Assembly: GCF_900156815.1 (NCBI RefSeq)
Contig: NZ_FTOT01000002.1
Location: 682,001 to 746,000, forward strand
Origin: Gemmobacter megaterium
Lineage (GTDB): Bacteria > Pseudomonadota > Alphaproteobacteria > Rhodobacterales > Rhodobacteraceae
DNA: 64,000 nt
Direction: 5' to 3'
Shown piece by piece: positions 19,675 through 29,705 of this stretch. The first letter of the stretch is position 1. The number at the start of each line of letters is the position of its first letter. The notes beneath the pieces are model-generated. The model searched no databases. It saw nothing but the letters and a program-made list of their open reading frames with translations, and was not told where the DNA came from. A program made the position numbers and the translations under genes.

Positions 19675-19860
19675 CTGCTCTTGCCCATTCTTTTTTCCCA
19701 GTCTAGCCGAAACCGGCCCGACTGAAAATCCCGTGCGGATGGGATGCGATCAGAAAGCCGTGTCCGGGCCATGTCGAACAGACTGTTTCGCAAGCCGTAC
19801 CGCCCCCGAGGTGGACAAATGCCATGTGCAAGGGTAGTTAACCACTTGGGGGTCGATATC

Positions 19861-20187
19861 ATGCTGAAGTCTCAGGCCAAGTACCATCTCGGTCAGGTGC
19901 TCCGTCACCGCAAGCACCCCTTTCGGGGCGTTGTGTTTGATGTGGACGCCATGTTCTCGAATACAGAGGAATGGTATTCCGCCATTCCCGAAGAAAGCCG
20001 TCCGCAAAAGGACCAGCCTTTCTATCATCTGCTGGCCGAGAACGACCAAAGCTATTACGTCGCCTATGTCTCGGAACAGAACCTTGTTCCCGACGATACG
20101 GGCGAACCCGTGGATCACCCGGATCTGCCGGATCTGTTCGGTGATTTTCAGGATGGGCGCTATCCGCTTCAGTTCCAACTGAACTGA
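19861..20187 (+). CDS. hspQ: Heat shock protein HspQ (hemimethylated-DNA-binding / YccV family)
   Basis: A 108-residue protein of the YccV domain family. HspQ in enterics is a specificity factor for Lon protease. Family motifs are KYHLGQVLRHRKHPFRGVVF, FYHLLAENDQSYYVAYV and SEQNLVPDD. The start at 19861 (MLKSQAKYHLG) matches the family N-terminus. The upstream frame stays open but has no similarity and no better RBS. I see no clear sigma-32 promoter in the 186-bp divergent region. Confidence 0.88.
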   Translation: MLKSQAKYHLGQVLRHRKHPFRGVVFDVDAMFSNTEEWYSAIPEESRPQKDQPFYHLLAENDQSYYVAYVSEQNLVPDDTGEPVDHPDLPDLFGDFQDGRYPLQFQLN

Positions 20188-20230
20188 CGACGGGCTTTCG
20201 TGGCGTCGCGTTGACGGCTATGGTCTTTGC

Positions 20231-20938
20231 ATGACCCTAGCCGCGCTGATCCAGGCCTTCACCCTGACGGATGCCGTTGCGCTGGCCCTTCTGGTGGCCG
20301 GTTGGTGGGGTCTGGGCTGGCTGATCGAACATCCGCCTGCCCGGCGGCCTTCTGTTGCGATCCTGATGGGGGACATGCGGCGCGAGTGGATGCGCACCTT
20401 CGTCACCCGGCAGCCCCGCATCTTCGATGCCAATGTGATCGACAGCCTGCGGCAATCCACGGCCTTTTTCGCGTCTGCCACGATGATTGCCATGGGCGGT
20501 GGCGTCGCGCTGATGGGCGATACCGAGCGTCTGGCAGGGTTTGTCAGCGACTATACCTTGCAGACCAGCCGCCGCGCGCTGGAAGTCAAGCTGCTGGTGG
20601 TGTTGCTGCTGGTGGCCAATGCCCTGCTCAAGTTCATCTGGGCGAATCGACTGTTCGGGTACTGCTCGATCCTGATGGCCTCTGTGCCGAACGACCCCGA
20701 AGATCCGCTGGCCTATCCACGCGCGGCACAAGCCGCCGAGGTCAACATCACCGCCGCGCGCAGCTTCAACCGGGGTCTGCAATCGGTCTATTTCGCGCTG
20801 GCGGGGCTGGCCTGGCTGGCGGGGCCGCTGGCGCTGGCGGGGGCAGTGGTGCTGACCTGTGCCGTCATGGCGCGGCGCGAATTTGCCTCGGAATCGCGGC
20901 GGGTCATCCTGGGGGCCGGCGAGGGGCGTCGGGGATGA
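20231..20938 (+). CDS. DUF599 membrane protein
   Basis: A 235-residue inner-membrane protein of family DUF599, function unknown. Four hydrophobic segments are visible (about residues 10-32, 80-95, 119-138, 185-210). The conserved family elements MRREWMRTFVTRQPRIFDANV and LLQSTAFFASATM-like text (here LRQSTAFFASATM) lie between helices 1 and 2. The stop overlaps the next start by ATGA, so it is coupled to the glycosyltransferase-like gene. Confidence 0.85.
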   Translation: MTLAALIQAFTLTDAVALALLVAGWWGLGWLIEHPPARRPSVAILMGDMRREWMRTFVTRQPRIFDANVIDSLRQSTAFFASATMIAMGGGVALMGDTERLAGFVSDYTLQTSRRALEVKLLVVLLLVANALLKFIWANRLFGYCSILMASVPNDPEDPLAYPRAAQAAEVNITAARSFNRGLQSVYFALAGLAWLAGPLALAGAVVLTCAVMARREFASESRRVILGAGEGRRG

Positions 20939-22209
20939 CCACCGCGCTGGTACTTGGCATCACGGCCGATCTGGATTTTGCCGCGGGTACGTTTCTCGCC
21001 GGGTTCTTTCGCCATAATCCCGGTTTTGACGGCGATGTCGTGGTGCTGCACGATGGCCTGCGCCAGGACGCGCAGCAGGCCCTTGCCCACCTTGCACCCC
21101 GCCTGCGGCTGGAGCCCTATGGCCCGCGCCGTGCGCGGCGCAGACTGGCCGAAGCCGGGTTGGAACGCCCCGCGCAGATCCACAAGGCCCTTGGGCGACG
21201 CAGCCCGATGATGCTGGCCAAATTCGAAATGTTCGACTGGCTCGATCGCTATGAAACCTGTGTCTGGTGCGATTGCGACATGCTGGTCCAGGCGCCTGTC
21301 AGCGATCTGTGGCAGGCCGGGCCGCTGGGCTGGCGGGCGCTGGCCGCCGGTGCCCTGGGGCGGCGCGCACAGGTGCTGGCGTCCGTGTCCCACCTGCTGA
21401 CCGTGCCGGATGTGCCGCTTGCAAATGGTGGCGTGGTGGTGGCCGGGGCCGCGCTGCGGACGCGCTGGGGCCTGGGCGCGCGGGATCTCTATGCCATGGC
21501 CGCAGAGCTGGTGCGCCACACCCGGATCGAGACGCTGGATGAAATGGCGCTGTTTCTTTTGGCCAGCCACCATGGGCTGCCGGTCTCGGCGCTGGATCCG
21601 GGGTTGAACCATTCGATTGCCGCCCCCGGTACGGTACGCGCGCGCATCCTGCACGCAATCGGGCCGGACAAGTTCTGGAATGCCGCCCCGCTCTACCATG
21701 CTTGCCCGCAATGGCGCGCGGACCATGACCTGTGGATCGCGGCCGGCGGCCACCCTGCCCCGGCGCCCACCCGACTAACGCAGGTTCATCCGCTCGCCCC
21801 GGACGCCGCCTTGGCTGCGGCGCGCAACCGCGAGATCTGGCACTCCCTCTGGGTGGATCTCGGGCCATCCCTGCCGCCGGGGCTTTGGCCGGATCTGGCG
21901 ACCGACCGGCCATTCCTGCGGCTCTATCCCACGGGACAGGGGCGCGCCGTCTGGGCCGAACTGACCCCCACGGCGGTGCCAGATCGCTTTCGCATGGCCG
22001 TGGGCGTGGAACGGGCGCAGGTGCCCGACCCCGGCCTGCCCGACAGGCTGCATGATGCCCTCGCCGCAACCGGCCTTCGCGTGAAGCGCAAGGATGCGCG
22101 AGTGGTGCATGTCTGGTTCGCCGAAGTTCCGCGCAATACCATTCCCGCCGCGTTGACGCTGATGCGCGATGCGCTGATACACGCTCTTCTGCCGCAGGAC
22201 ATACCATGA
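20935..22209 (+). CDS. Glycosyltransferase-like protein (GT-A fold, family-8-like N-terminus)
   Basis: A 424-residue protein. The first half looks like a nucleotide-sugar transferase: LVLGITADLDFAAGTFLAGF, VVVLHDGL, and a DxD-type metal motif in CVWCDCDMLVQAP near residue 104, then PLANGGVVVAGAAL. The C-terminal 180 residues have no recognised domain and are Ala/Pro-rich. No signal peptide is present, so action is cytoplasmic. It overlaps the DUF599 gene and the cbiX-like gene by ATGA on both sides, forming a coupled trio. The acceptor is unknown. Confidence 0.6.
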   Translation: MTTALVLGITADLDFAAGTFLAGFFRHNPGFDGDVVVLHDGLRQDAQQALAHLAPRLRLEPYGPRRARRRLAEAGLERPAQIHKALGRRSPMMLAKFEMFDWLDRYETCVWCDCDMLVQAPVSDLWQAGPLGWRALAAGALGRRAQVLASVSHLLTVPDVPLANGGVVVAGAALRTRWGLGARDLYAMAAELVRHTRIETLDEMALFLLASHHGLPVSALDPGLNHSIAAPGTVRARILHAIGPDKFWNAAPLYHACPQWRADHDLWIAAGGHPAPAPTRLTQVHPLAPDAALAAARNREIWHSLWVDLGPSLPPGLWPDLATDRPFLRLYPTGQGRAVWAELTPTAVPDRFRMAVGVERAQVPDPGLPDRLHDALAATGLRVKRKDARVVHVWFAEVPRNTIPAALTLMRDALIHALLPQDIP

Positions 22210-22913
22210 CCGCCGCCCTGATCGTCGCCCACGGATCGCCCGCCGACCCGGATCCACAAGAGGCGGCCTTGCAGGCGCTTGCCCGGCACGTGGCCGCCGA
22301 ATTGCCGGGCTGGTCGGTCCGAGGCGCCACACTGGCCGCGCCAGGGGCGCTGGAAAGGGCGCTGGAACGGCTGGGGCCAAAGGCGGTGATCTATCCGTTC
22401 TTCATGGCGCAAGGCTGGTTCACCGGGCGAGAGCTGCCGCGCCGGTTGGCTTTGGCGGGAATGCCGGATCTGCACCAGTTGCCGCCCTTTGGAACAGATC
22501 AGGATCTGCCCGCGCTGATGGCACAGGTTGCGCTGGCCGGGGCGCTGGAGGCGGCGTTGGATCCGCCCGCGACGACCCTGCTGCTCGCCGCGCATGGCAG
22601 CAAGATTTCACGCACGTCGGCCAATACAACCTATGACATGGCTGAACAGATGCGCCGCCTGACGCCCTTTGGGCAGGTTAGTGTCGGGTTTGTCGAGGAA
22701 GCCCCCTTCCTGCAAGATGCAGCCCGGATCGACGGGCCAGCGGTGTGCCTGCCATTCTTCGCCCTGCGCGCCGGGCATGTGGCCGGGGATGTCCCCGAAG
22801 CGCTGGAGCAGGCCGGTTTCACCGGCCCGCTGCTGCCTGCCATCGGCGAACATCCTCTGGCCGCCCGCCTGATCGCCGCTGCGCTGTTGCGCTGCGCCCT
22901 GCCAGAGCGATGA
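22206..22913 (+). CDS. CbiX/sirohydrochlorin chelatase-like protein
   Basis: A 235-residue protein with two CbiX-type half domains. LIVAHGSPADPDPQ at the N-terminus and LLLAAHGSKISRTSANTTY in the middle carry the two metal-site histidines, and YPFFMAQGWFTGRELP and LPFFALRAGHVAGDVPEAL follow each. Such enzymes insert Co or Fe/Ni into tetrapyrroles. No cobalamin or siroheme genes are nearby, so the metal and product are uncertain. It is coupled to the upstream glycosyltransferase-like gene. Confidence 0.75.
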   Translation: MTAALIVAHGSPADPDPQEAALQALARHVAAELPGWSVRGATLAAPGALERALERLGPKAVIYPFFMAQGWFTGRELPRRLALAGMPDLHQLPPFGTDQDLPALMAQVALAGALEAALDPPATTLLLAAHGSKISRTSANTTYDMAEQMRRLTPFGQVSVGFVEEAPFLQDAARIDGPAVCLPFFALRAGHVAGDVPEALEQAGFTGPLLPAIGEHPLAARLIAAALLRCALPER

Positions 22914-22921
22914 TCCCACTG

Positions 22922-23389
22922 TCAGGCCCGTTCAATCAGTCCGGAATAGCATCCCCGCCGCGCATAATGCGCGTGGATATAGGCGATGTCGGGATTTTCG
23001 AACAGCCGATGGATCAGCGGCGCGATGCCGTCGCCTTCGGCCAGATCGGCATCCAGAATGAACCCGCGCGCGTCAAAGCCACGCAAGGCGAGCATTCGGC
23101 AGTGCATCACATCAGGCACCGTATCGACGGCATCATAAGGCGCATCCGCGCCTTCCTTGACGAAAATCGCATGACGCGAGCGGTAAGGCGAGGCGACAGG
23201 CAAGTGTTCGTAGTTCATCAACAGCGCCGTTTCACCTGGCGCCATATCCTGCATCGTCACGCGGTCGGGGAAACCGGGCTGGGTATCGACCTCATACCGC
23301 ACGACCCCTTGGGCAGCCAACGCCGCGTCTGACAGGCCGAAATATCTCTGGAACGGGGCGGGATCGAGCCCGCGAACACGAAACGCCAT
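22922..23389 (-). CDS. DUF1203 family protein
   Basis: A 155-residue cytoplasmic protein of family DUF1203, function unknown. Typical elements are MAFRVRGLDPAPFQRYFGLSD at the start, PGFPDRVTMQDMAPGETALLMNYEHLP in the middle (in two parts) and the C-terminal IAYIHAHYARRGCYSGLIERA, which carries conserved His and Cys residues. The gene stands alone between the cbiX-like gene (convergent) and ftsK. Confidence 0.85.
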   Translation of the reverse strand: MAFRVRGLDPAPFQRYFGLSDAALAAQGVVRYEVDTQPGFPDRVTMQDMAPGETALLMNYEHLPVASPYRSRHAIFVKEGADAPYDAVDTVPDVMHCRMLALRGFDARGFILDADLAEGDGIAPLIHRLFENPDIAYIHAHYARRGCYSGLIERA

Positions 23390-23484
23390 ATCTGCCTCCT
23401 TGCATTGCGTGGCAGCAGATATGGCCGAGGGGCAACGTCATGGCAGCCCGTTTCCTGCGCATTGCACCGCAGACCCCGGCCCGA

Positions 23485-26400
23485 TCAATGTTCGGGCAAC
23501 AGGATCTCGCGCTTGCCGACGTGGTTGGCGGTGCTCACGACCCCCTGATCTTCCATCTGTTCGACCAGTCGCGCCGCCTTCTGATAGCCGATCCCCAGCT
23601 TGCGCTGGATATAGCTGGTCGAACATTTCCGGTCCCGTGCCACGATGGCGACAGCCTGATCGTAGAGAGCATCGTCGGAATTGTCGCCGCCACCCAGCCC
23701 CAGCACCATGTCGATATCGTCGGCCTTTTCCTCGTCCGGCCCTTCGACGACGCCGGACATATAGGTCGGCGGCCCAAAGGATTTGAGGTGGTTGACGATC
23801 TCTTCGACCTCTTCATCCGACACGAAGGGGCCGTGAATCCGGCTGATCCGCCCGCCGCCTGCCATATACAGCATGTCGCCCATGCCCAGCAGTTGTTCGG
23901 CCCCCATCTCACCCAGAATGGTGCGGCTGTCGATCTTGGACGTCACCTGGAACGAGATCCGGGTCGGGAAGTTCGCCTTGATCGTACCTGTGATCACATC
24001 GACGGAGGGCCGCTGGGTTGCCATGATCAGGTGAATGCCGCTTGCCCGCGCCATCTGTGCCAGACGCTGGATGCAAGCCTCGATCTCTTTGCCTGCCACC
24101 ATCATCAGGTCGGCCATCTCGTCCACGATAACGACGATATAGGGGAAGGGCTGGGGTTCGAACTCGTCGGTCTCGAACACCGGATCGCCGGTTTCCTCGT
24201 CAAAGCCGGTCTGGATGGTGCGCTTGAACATCTCGCCCTTGGACAGCGCCTCGCGGACACGACCGTTGTAGCCCTCGATGTTACGCACGCCCATCTTGGA
24301 CATCTTGCGGTACCGTTCCTCCATCTCGCCCACGACCCATTTCAGGGCGACGACCGCCTTTTTCGGATCGGTGACAACGGGGGACAGCAGATGCGGAATG
24401 CCGTCATAGACCGACAGTTCCAGCATCTTTGGGTCGATCATGATCAGCCGGCATTCCTCGGGCGTCAGCTTGTACAGCAGCGACAGGATCATGGTGTTGA
24501 TCGCCACCGACTTGCCCGACCCCGTGGTCCCCGCAATCAGCAGGTGGGGCATCTTGGCCAGGTTCGCCACGATGGGCTCGCCGCCGATATCCTTGCCCAA
24601 GGCAAGTGGCAGCCGCATGTTGCTGTCGCCAAAATCACGGGCGGCCAGAATTTCGCGCAGCACCACCTTTTCGCGGGTGGCATTGGGCAGTTCGATCCCG
24701 ATCACCGACCGGCCCGGCACGGTGGAAACGCGCGCCGACAGCGCCGACATGGAGCGCGCGATATCGTCCGCCAGACCGATCACGCGGGATGCCTTGAGCC
24801 CAGGGGCGGGTTCGAGTTCATACATGGTGACGACGGGGCCGGGGCGAACGCTGACGATCTCGCCCTTGACGCCGTAATCGTCCAGCACGTTTTCCAGCAT
24901 CCGCGCGTTTTCTTCCAGCGCCTCGTCCGACAGATGGTGACGTTCGATCGTGGCGGGATTGGTCAACAGATTCAGCGGCGGCGCCTCGTAGTCGGCAGTC
25001 GCGCGTTCGTCGAATTTCAGACGCGGCTGCGCCTCTGCCTGGGCCTGGCGCGAAGGGGCAGCCGGTTTGCGCACCGGATGCTGCACGACGCCGCGCTTGA
25101 TATCCGGGCCAACCTGCGGCGCACGATGCGCGGCCCAGGCGTCCGGGATCCCGTCATCGGCATCATCGTCATCGCCATAAGCATCATCCTGCACGGCCGC
25201 CAGCATCTCGCGCGCGGTCTGCTGCGGTTCGTCTTCCGCTGGCGTCTGCCAATCGTCGTCGAGCGACCAATCTTCGGGCGGCAGTTCATCGGCCAGCGGC
25301 GTTTCCAGTTGCTGGGGCAGATCCTCCCATTCGGGCGGCGCGGGCCAGACCTGCGCAGCTGGCGCGCGGGCCACAACCGGCGGCTCGACAGGGCCAGGGG
25401 TGACTGCAAGCCGCATGGGCGCGGTTGCGGCGGCCGCGGCGCGGGCCTGTGCCCCAGCGATGGCGCGGGAAATGGCTGGAATTGCGGGCAATTCCTCGCC
25501 CCGCGGCCCCCGCACAACGGGCGGCTCTGCCCGCCCGCCCGCGGCTGCTGGCATTGCTTGCCGTGTCTTGGCGCGGATCGCATCGGAAATGCGCGCGCGG
25601 ATGCGGTCCTCGCCCGGCGCCTCGGTCACGACATGGCCGAAGTCAGGCTCGATCAACTCCGGCTCGGGGTCCGGAACCCGCCGGATCAGGCCGGCCACAC
25701 GCGCCCGCAGCCCCTGAACCGCCTCGTCCCCCGATAGAACGGGGGGTTCCTGGCGCCCCGGAAACGGGGGTTCGATCAACTCGTCCATCACGGACGCTTC
25801 GCGCGCCGCACGTCGGGACTGCGCCTTTTCCTTCAGCCGCGTGCCAACCCCGACAGCCCCCGAGGCGGCGCGCAACCCTGCCAGATGCAGGGCCGACAGC
25901 AGCCAACCGTAAAGCACCACGGTGCCGATATAGAGAAACCGCCCGGTGCTGCGCAGTTCGTCCTTGTCAAACCCGAGTGTGAACAGCCCCGCCGCCAGCA
26001 GTGCCACAGCAAGCACCAGCGACACCAGCTTCAGCGCGGCCCCCAGCCCCATCGGTGCCACGCCCAGCATGGCGCCCAGCATCGTATCGCCTAAAAGACC
26101 GCCAAGCCCAAAGGAATGCACCCACTCATTGCCCGGCACATGGGTTGCCGCATAGGTGGCGGCCACGATCACCAGCACCCAGGCAAAGATCGCGCGGCCA
26201 ACCGCGCGATCCCCGCCCCGGTGCAGCACGAACCGCACCCCCCAGACCATCGCCAGCACCGGCAGGCTCCAGGCGCCAAGCCCAAGGATGATGATCAGCG
26301 TCGAGGACACCGCAGCCCCGACCCGGCCCAAGGCGTTGCGGGCAGGTTCGTCAGTGGCCACCATCCAACCCGGATCATCGGGTGAATAGCTGCCCAGCAT

Positions 26401-26526
26401 GAGCATCATCACGAACCCAAGCGCCAGCAGCAGCAACCCCAGCAATTCCTTGCTGCGCTTCTCCACCATCGCCTGTGTGGTGCGATCCAGAAGCGGATCG
26501 CGTTGCCGTGCATGATAGCTCGCCAT
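23485..26526 (-). CDS. ftsK: DNA translocase FtsK
   Basis: Septum-located ATP-driven DNA pump that aligns chromosome termini for XerCD recombination. The 1013 residues comprise four or five N-terminal membrane helices (to about residue 220), a variable Pro/Glu/Asp-rich linker (about 245-520), the RecA-like motor with Walker A GTTGSGKS (near 662) and Walker [13 protein letters not shown] (near 795), and a C-terminal winged-helix gamma domain (about 945-1010, [22 protein letters not shown] in parts) for KOPS reading. The start at 26526 has GAGGA 6 nt upstream and lies 8 nt after the dapC stop. Confidence 0.96.
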   Translation of the reverse strand: MASYHARQRDPLLDRTTQAMVEKRSKELLGLLLLALGFVMMLMLGSYSPDDPGWMVATDEPARNALGRVGAAVSSTLIIILGLGAWSLPVLAMVWGVRFVLHRGGDRAVGRAIFAWVLVIVAATYAATHVPGNEWVHSFGLGGLLGDTMLGAMLGVAPMGLGAALKLVSLVLAVALLAAGLFTLGFDKDELRSTGRFLYIGTVVLYGWLLSALHLAGLRAASGAVGVGTRLKEKAQSRRAAREASVMDELIEPPFPGRQEPPVLSGDEAVQGLRARVAGLIRRVPDPEPELIEPDFGHVVTEAPGEDRIRARISDAIRAKTRQAMPAAAGGRAEPPVVRGPRGEELPAIPAISRAIAGAQARAAAAATAPMRLAVTPGPVEPPVVARAPAAQVWPAPPEWEDLPQQLETPLADELPPEDWSLDDDWQTPAEDEPQQTAREMLAAVQDDAYGDDDDADDGIPDAWAAHRAPQVGPDIKRGVVQHPVRKPAAPSRQAQAEAQPRLKFDERATADYEAPPLNLLTNPATIERHHLSDEALEENARMLENVLDDYGVKGEIVSVRPGPVVTMYELEPAPGLKASRVIGLADDIARSMSALSARVSTVPGRSVIGIELPNATREKVVLREILAARDFGDSNMRLPLALGKDIGGEPIVANLAKMPHLLIAGTTGSGKSVAINTMILSLLYKLTPEECRLIMIDPKMLELSVYDGIPHLLSPVVTDPKKAVVALKWVVGEMEERYRKMSKMGVRNIEGYNGRVREALSKGEMFKRTIQTGFDEETGDPVFETDEFEPQPFPYIVVIVDEMADLMMVAGKEIEACIQRLAQMARASGIHLIMATQRPSVDVITGTIKANFPTRISFQVTSKIDSRTILGEMGAEQLLGMGDMLYMAGGGRISRIHGPFVSDEEVEEIVNHLKSFGPPTYMSGVVEGPDEEKADDIDMVLGLGGGDNSDDALYDQAVAIVARDRKCSTSYIQRKLGIGYQKAARLVEQMEDQGVVSTANHVGKREILLPEH

Positions 26527-26534
26527 GCCCTTCC

Positions 26535-27713
26535 TCACCCGTAAAGACAATCGCGGATCTGTGTCAGACCCCGCTTGGTTTCGTCAGCCGGGGCGACCAG
26601 CGCCACGCGGATATAGCCCTTGCCGGGATTGTGGCCCTGGGCCTCTCTGGCCAGATAGGCGCCGGGCAGCACACGCACCCCGGTTTTCTGCCACAGGTCC
26701 AGCGCCGCCTGTTCGCCGTCCTCGACGGGCATCCACAGGAAAAAGCCGCCTTGCGGCAAACTCACCCCCTGATGCCCCGAGAATATCTCGGCCGCATCGC
26801 GGAACTTGTCCTGATACAGGCGCAGGTTCTCGGCCACATGGGTTTCGTCGGACCACAGCCGCTCTGACACGCGCTGAAGCGGCAGCGGCACTGGCGCGCC
26901 AGAATACGAACGCAGGCGGCGGATATGCCCCATCGACTTTGGCCCTGCCGCGACAAACCCCGACCGGATCCCCGGCACGTTCGACCGTTTGGACAGCGAG
27001 TTGAACACCACCACCCTTTCAGGATCGGCGCCCTTGGCTGCCGCAACCTCCAACAGGCCGGGGGGCGGGGCTTCGCGCCAGATCTCGGAATAGCATTCGT
27101 CGCAGAATACCGTGAAATCGTGTTTCTCTGCGAGGTCCAGCAAGTCGGCCAGATAGTCGCGCGATGCAATCGCACCCTGCGGATTGGCGGGCGAACAGAC
27201 ATAGGCTACCGCCACGCGATTCAGAACATCCGCCGGAAGGCTGCGGTAATCGGGCAGAAAACCATTGGCCGCCGTCGCGTTGACATACACCGGCTCGGCA
27301 TTCAGCGCGAGCGTGGCAACCGCATAAACCTGATAGAACGGGTTGGGTATCAACACCACCGGGCGCTGGCCGTCTTTGGTTTCCGGGCACAGCGCGATCA
27401 GGGTATTGAACAGACCTTCGCGGGTGCCGTTCAAATTCATCAGACGCGATACAGGCATCTCGACGCCATAGCGCCGACCGATCCAGCCGGAAATCGCGGC
27501 CAGCAACTCGGGCGTGCCGTCATTCGGCGGATACACGCCGAACCCGTCCAGCGTCTGCGCCAGAACCTCGCCGACCAGCGCCGGAACCGGATGCTTCGGC
27601 TCGCCTATGGTCATGGCAAGGGGCGTGCCCCCTGGCTGGTGATGATCCAAAAGCGCCCGCAACCGCGGAAACGCATACTCCGGCAAGTCGGAGAACCGCT
27701 CGGGAAATGCCAT
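26535..27713 (-). CDS. dapC: Succinyldiaminopimelate aminotransferase-type enzyme (class I/II PLP)
   Basis: A 392-residue fold-type I aminotransferase, most like DapC, which forms N-succinyl-LL-2,6-diaminopimelate for lysine and peptidoglycan. Motifs are [47 protein letters not shown] and the PLP-lysine segment [16 protein letters not shown]. Other class I transaminases look similar, so substrate assignment rests on family resemblance. ftsK follows 8 nt downstream, so the two are likely one transcript. Confidence 0.85.
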   Translation of the reverse strand: MAFPERFSDLPEYAFPRLRALLDHHQPGGTPLAMTIGEPKHPVPALVGEVLAQTLDGFGVYPPNDGTPELLAAISGWIGRRYGVEMPVSRLMNLNGTREGLFNTLIALCPETKDGQRPVVLIPNPFYQVYAVATLALNAEPVYVNATAANGFLPDYRSLPADVLNRVAVAYVCSPANPQGAIASRDYLADLLDLAEKHDFTVFCDECYSEIWREAPPPGLLEVAAAKGADPERVVVFNSLSKRSNVPGIRSGFVAAGPKSMGHIRRLRSYSGAPVPLPLQRVSERLWSDETHVAENLRLYQDKFRDAAEIFSGHQGVSLPQGGFFLWMPVEDGEQAALDLWQKTGVRVLPGAYLAREAQGHNPGKGYIRVALVAPADETKRGLTQIRDCLYG

Positions 27714-27840
27714 GTCTGCCTCGATTTTCGGGGTCGTATCGCCCCGTTAGACCCGAACACTAGCCGTCTTTTCCACGCGGGTCCAGAAAAACGCCACGCA
27801 GGCGCGGGGTTGCGTGGCGGAAATGGCACGGAGAGGCCAA

Positions 27841-27868
27841 AACAAAGGCGGCGCCACAGGCGCCGCCG
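27841..27868 (-). terminator. Rho-independent terminator of hvrA
   Basis: On the minus strand GGCGGCGCC, a 3-nt loop and GGCGCCGCC form a 9-bp stem followed by TTTGTTTT. It lies about 28 bp after the hvrA stop. Confidence 0.8.
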
Positions 27869-27895
27869 AAACCGATACCCCAAGACGGACTACGA

Positions 27896-28219
27896 TCAGA
27901 TCGCCATGTCCTCGGGCGCCTTGCCGCTGGCCAGAGCTTCGACAAACCACCGCGGCTTGCGCCCGCGCCCGGACCAGGTATCCGACGGATCGGCAGGGTT
28001 CGCATATTTCGGCACCGACACGGAACGCGACCGCGTCGCCTTGGCGGATTGAATGGACATCAGCTCAGCCAGATTGAAGCCCATCTCGCGGGCCTTGTCT
28101 TCCAGTTCCGACAGGGCTTCCCTTTTGCGTCGATCTTCATAGGTGGCGACAGCCTTCGCAACGCGAGTCTGCAAGTCCTTGAGTTCACGAAGCGATAGCG
28201 CGTTGAGATCAAAATCCAT
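27896..28219 (-). CDS. hvrA: H-NS family nucleoid protein, HvrA type
   Basis: A 107-residue DNA-binding protein. An N-terminal oligomerisation helix (LSLRELKDLQTRVAKAVATYEDRRK, in parts) is followed by the H-NS C-terminal domain with YANPADPSDTWSGRGRKPRWF. In Rhodobacter capsulatus hvrA sits next to regA and tunes photosynthesis and nitrogen-fixation genes; the same linkage is seen here. I chose 28219 because AAAGGAAA precedes it at good spacing. It has its own terminator. Confidence 0.9.
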   Translation of the reverse strand: MDFDLNALSLRELKDLQTRVAKAVATYEDRRKREALSELEDKAREMGFNLAELMSIQSAKATRSRSVSVPKYANPADPSDTWSGRGRKPRWFVEALASGKAPEDMAI

Positions 28220-28349
28220 CGCGTTTCCTTTCACGAGTTTGGCGCGCGGTTAAAATACCGTACCCAAGCAAGCGCAGAAAACCACGCACGGCGCAAGCGA
28301 TTCAACATGAAACGGGTTTTGCATATCGCAAAATACCCTCAGGGTTGTG

Positions 28350-28904
28350 CTACCGGGGGCTGCGCTTGGCAAGAATACGCTGAAGCGTGCGCCGATGCAT
28401 GTTCAATCGCCGCGCGGTTTCAGAAACATTGCGGTCGCATTGCTCATAGACACGCTGGATATGCTCCCACCGGACACGGTCGGCGGACATCGGATTTTCG
28501 GGCGGCGGGGGCAACGCCTCGCCGCGCGACAGCAACGCATTTGTGATGTCATTCGCGTCGGCCGGCTTGGAAAGATAGTCCGCAGCCCCGATCTTGACCG
28601 CTGCAACAGCGGTCGCAATCGCGCCATACCCCGTCAGCACCACAATACGGCAATCGGGCCGGCGTTCGCGCAACGCCTCGACAACGTCCAGCCCGTTCCC
28701 GTCTTCCAGACGCAGATCGACCACCGCATACGCCGGGGGCCGGCTTTGCGCGATGGCCTTGCCCATGGCGACGCTCTCGGCTGTTTCCGGCACGAAGCCG
28801 CGCTTTTCCATGGCCTTTGCAAGCCGTTTCACAAACGGCTCATCGTCATCCACCAGAAGAAGGGAGCGATCGTCACCCAGATCGGCCGGATCGAAGTCGG
28901 ACAT
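28350..28904 (-). CDS. regA: Response regulator RegA/PrrA/ActR
   Basis: A 184-residue global redox response regulator, the exact length of PrrA. The receiver has the acidic pocket LLLVDDDEPF, phosphoacceptor Asp63 (YAVVDLRLEDG) and Lys113 (LSKPA). A proline linker (LPPPPENP) leads to a Fis-type helix-turn-helix (VSETARRLNMHRRTLQRIL). It is phosphorylated by RegB and controls respiration, photosynthesis, carbon and nitrogen fixation genes. It is preceded by senC 91 bp upstream on the same strand. The start at 28904 has AAGGA about 10 nt upstream. Confidence 0.96.
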   Translation of the reverse strand: MSDFDPADLGDDRSLLLVDDDEPFVKRLAKAMEKRGFVPETAESVAMGKAIAQSRPPAYAVVDLRLEDGNGLDVVEALRERRPDCRIVVLTGYGAIATAVAAVKIGAADYLSKPADANDITNALLSRGEALPPPPENPMSADRVRWEHIQRVYEQCDRNVSETARRLNMHRRTLQRILAKRSPR

Positions 28905-28995
28905 TGCAGGATATCCTTGCAGCACTCTGTCCGTTTCCGTTCTAGGCTCATGCAGGCACAGGGTCAAACCTGCATTTTCCGCAGGCTCGGCGCCG

Positions 28996-29616
28996 CTACC
29001 CCTTGTCCAGGAAGCACGACACCTGCGCCGCCAGGTCTTCGGGTGTCAGATCCCGCTTGAAAAACTCCAGAAACCCCTTTTGCGGATCCACCAGGTAGGT
29101 GAATGTGGAATGGTCCACCAGGTAATAGTCGTCGGACTTGTCCTGTGCCTTGTAATAGGTCCGATAGGCCCGAGAGGCCGCCTGGACCTGATCCGGCGAT
29201 CCGGTAAGGCCGATCATCCGCGGGTGCAGAAGATCCGCATAATCGCCCATCACTTCGGGCGTATCGCGTTCGGGGTCGATGGAAATGAAAACGGGCGTCA
29301 CCTCATGGCCCATTTCCTCCAGAATATCGACGGCTTCGGCATTGCGCGCATTGTCCAGCGGACACACGTCGGGACAGAATGTATAACCGAAATATACCAG
29401 CGACGGCTTTGTGATCACATCCTTTTCCGTGACGGTCTGCCCGGTTCGGTCCACCAGTGTGAACGGCCCGCCAATCGCCCCCGGCCCGCCCGCAATCGCC
29501 GATTGGCGGCAATCGGCAAAGGGATCGGCAGACTGACGCTGCATCACATACCATGCGGTTCCACCGAGAAGGGCCGCGACCGCAATCACCGCAACCCCTG
29601 CATACACCTTGATCAT
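28996..29616 (-). CDS. senC: SCO/SenC/PrrC copper protein
   Basis: A 206-residue membrane-anchored periplasmic thioredoxin-fold protein that delivers copper to cytochrome oxidase and in Rhodobacter also influences RegB signalling. An N-terminal anchor (VYAGVAVIAVAALLGG) is followed by the copper site CPDVC (Cys81/Cys85 in YTFCPDVCPLDN) and His169 (VDHSTFTYLVD). GGAGG precedes the ATG at 29616. It is divergent from regB and upstream of regA, the canonical regB/senC-regA layout. Confidence 0.94.
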   Translation of the reverse strand: MIKVYAGVAVIAVAALLGGTAWYVMQRQSADPFADCRQSAIAGGPGAIGGPFTLVDRTGQTVTEKDVITKPSLVYFGYTFCPDVCPLDNARNAEAVDILEEMGHEVTPVFISIDPERDTPEVMGDYADLLHPRMIGLTGSPDQVQAASRAYRTYYKAQDKSDDYYLVDHSTFTYLVDPQKGFLEFFKRDLTPEDLAAQVSCFLDKG

Positions 29617-29705
29617 TTCGAAACCTCCGTGCCTGTCCTGCGGATTGATTGCTGGACAGCGCCTCGCTAACAAGGGCAAGACACCCCCCGGAGCCGCCAG
29701 AGTCA
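29617..29705. promoter_or_regulatory. senC/regB divergent promoter region
   Basis: The 89 bp between the two starts must hold both promoters. CTGTCC (29633-29638) and GGACAG (29654-29659) are inverted 6-mers separated by 15 bp and may be an operator. I see no clear match to a RegA site. Confidence 0.4.

Noticed and set aside
23440-25737. A 765-codon plus-strand frame opposite ftsK
   Set aside because: It is antisense to the conserved FtsK motor and has no recognisable domain.
28305-28345. A further copy of the extragenic hairpin repeat between hvrA and regA
   Set aside because: Only a GAGGGTATTTTGC core is shared; the hairpin and the AAGATGAAA tail are missing, so membership is not supported.
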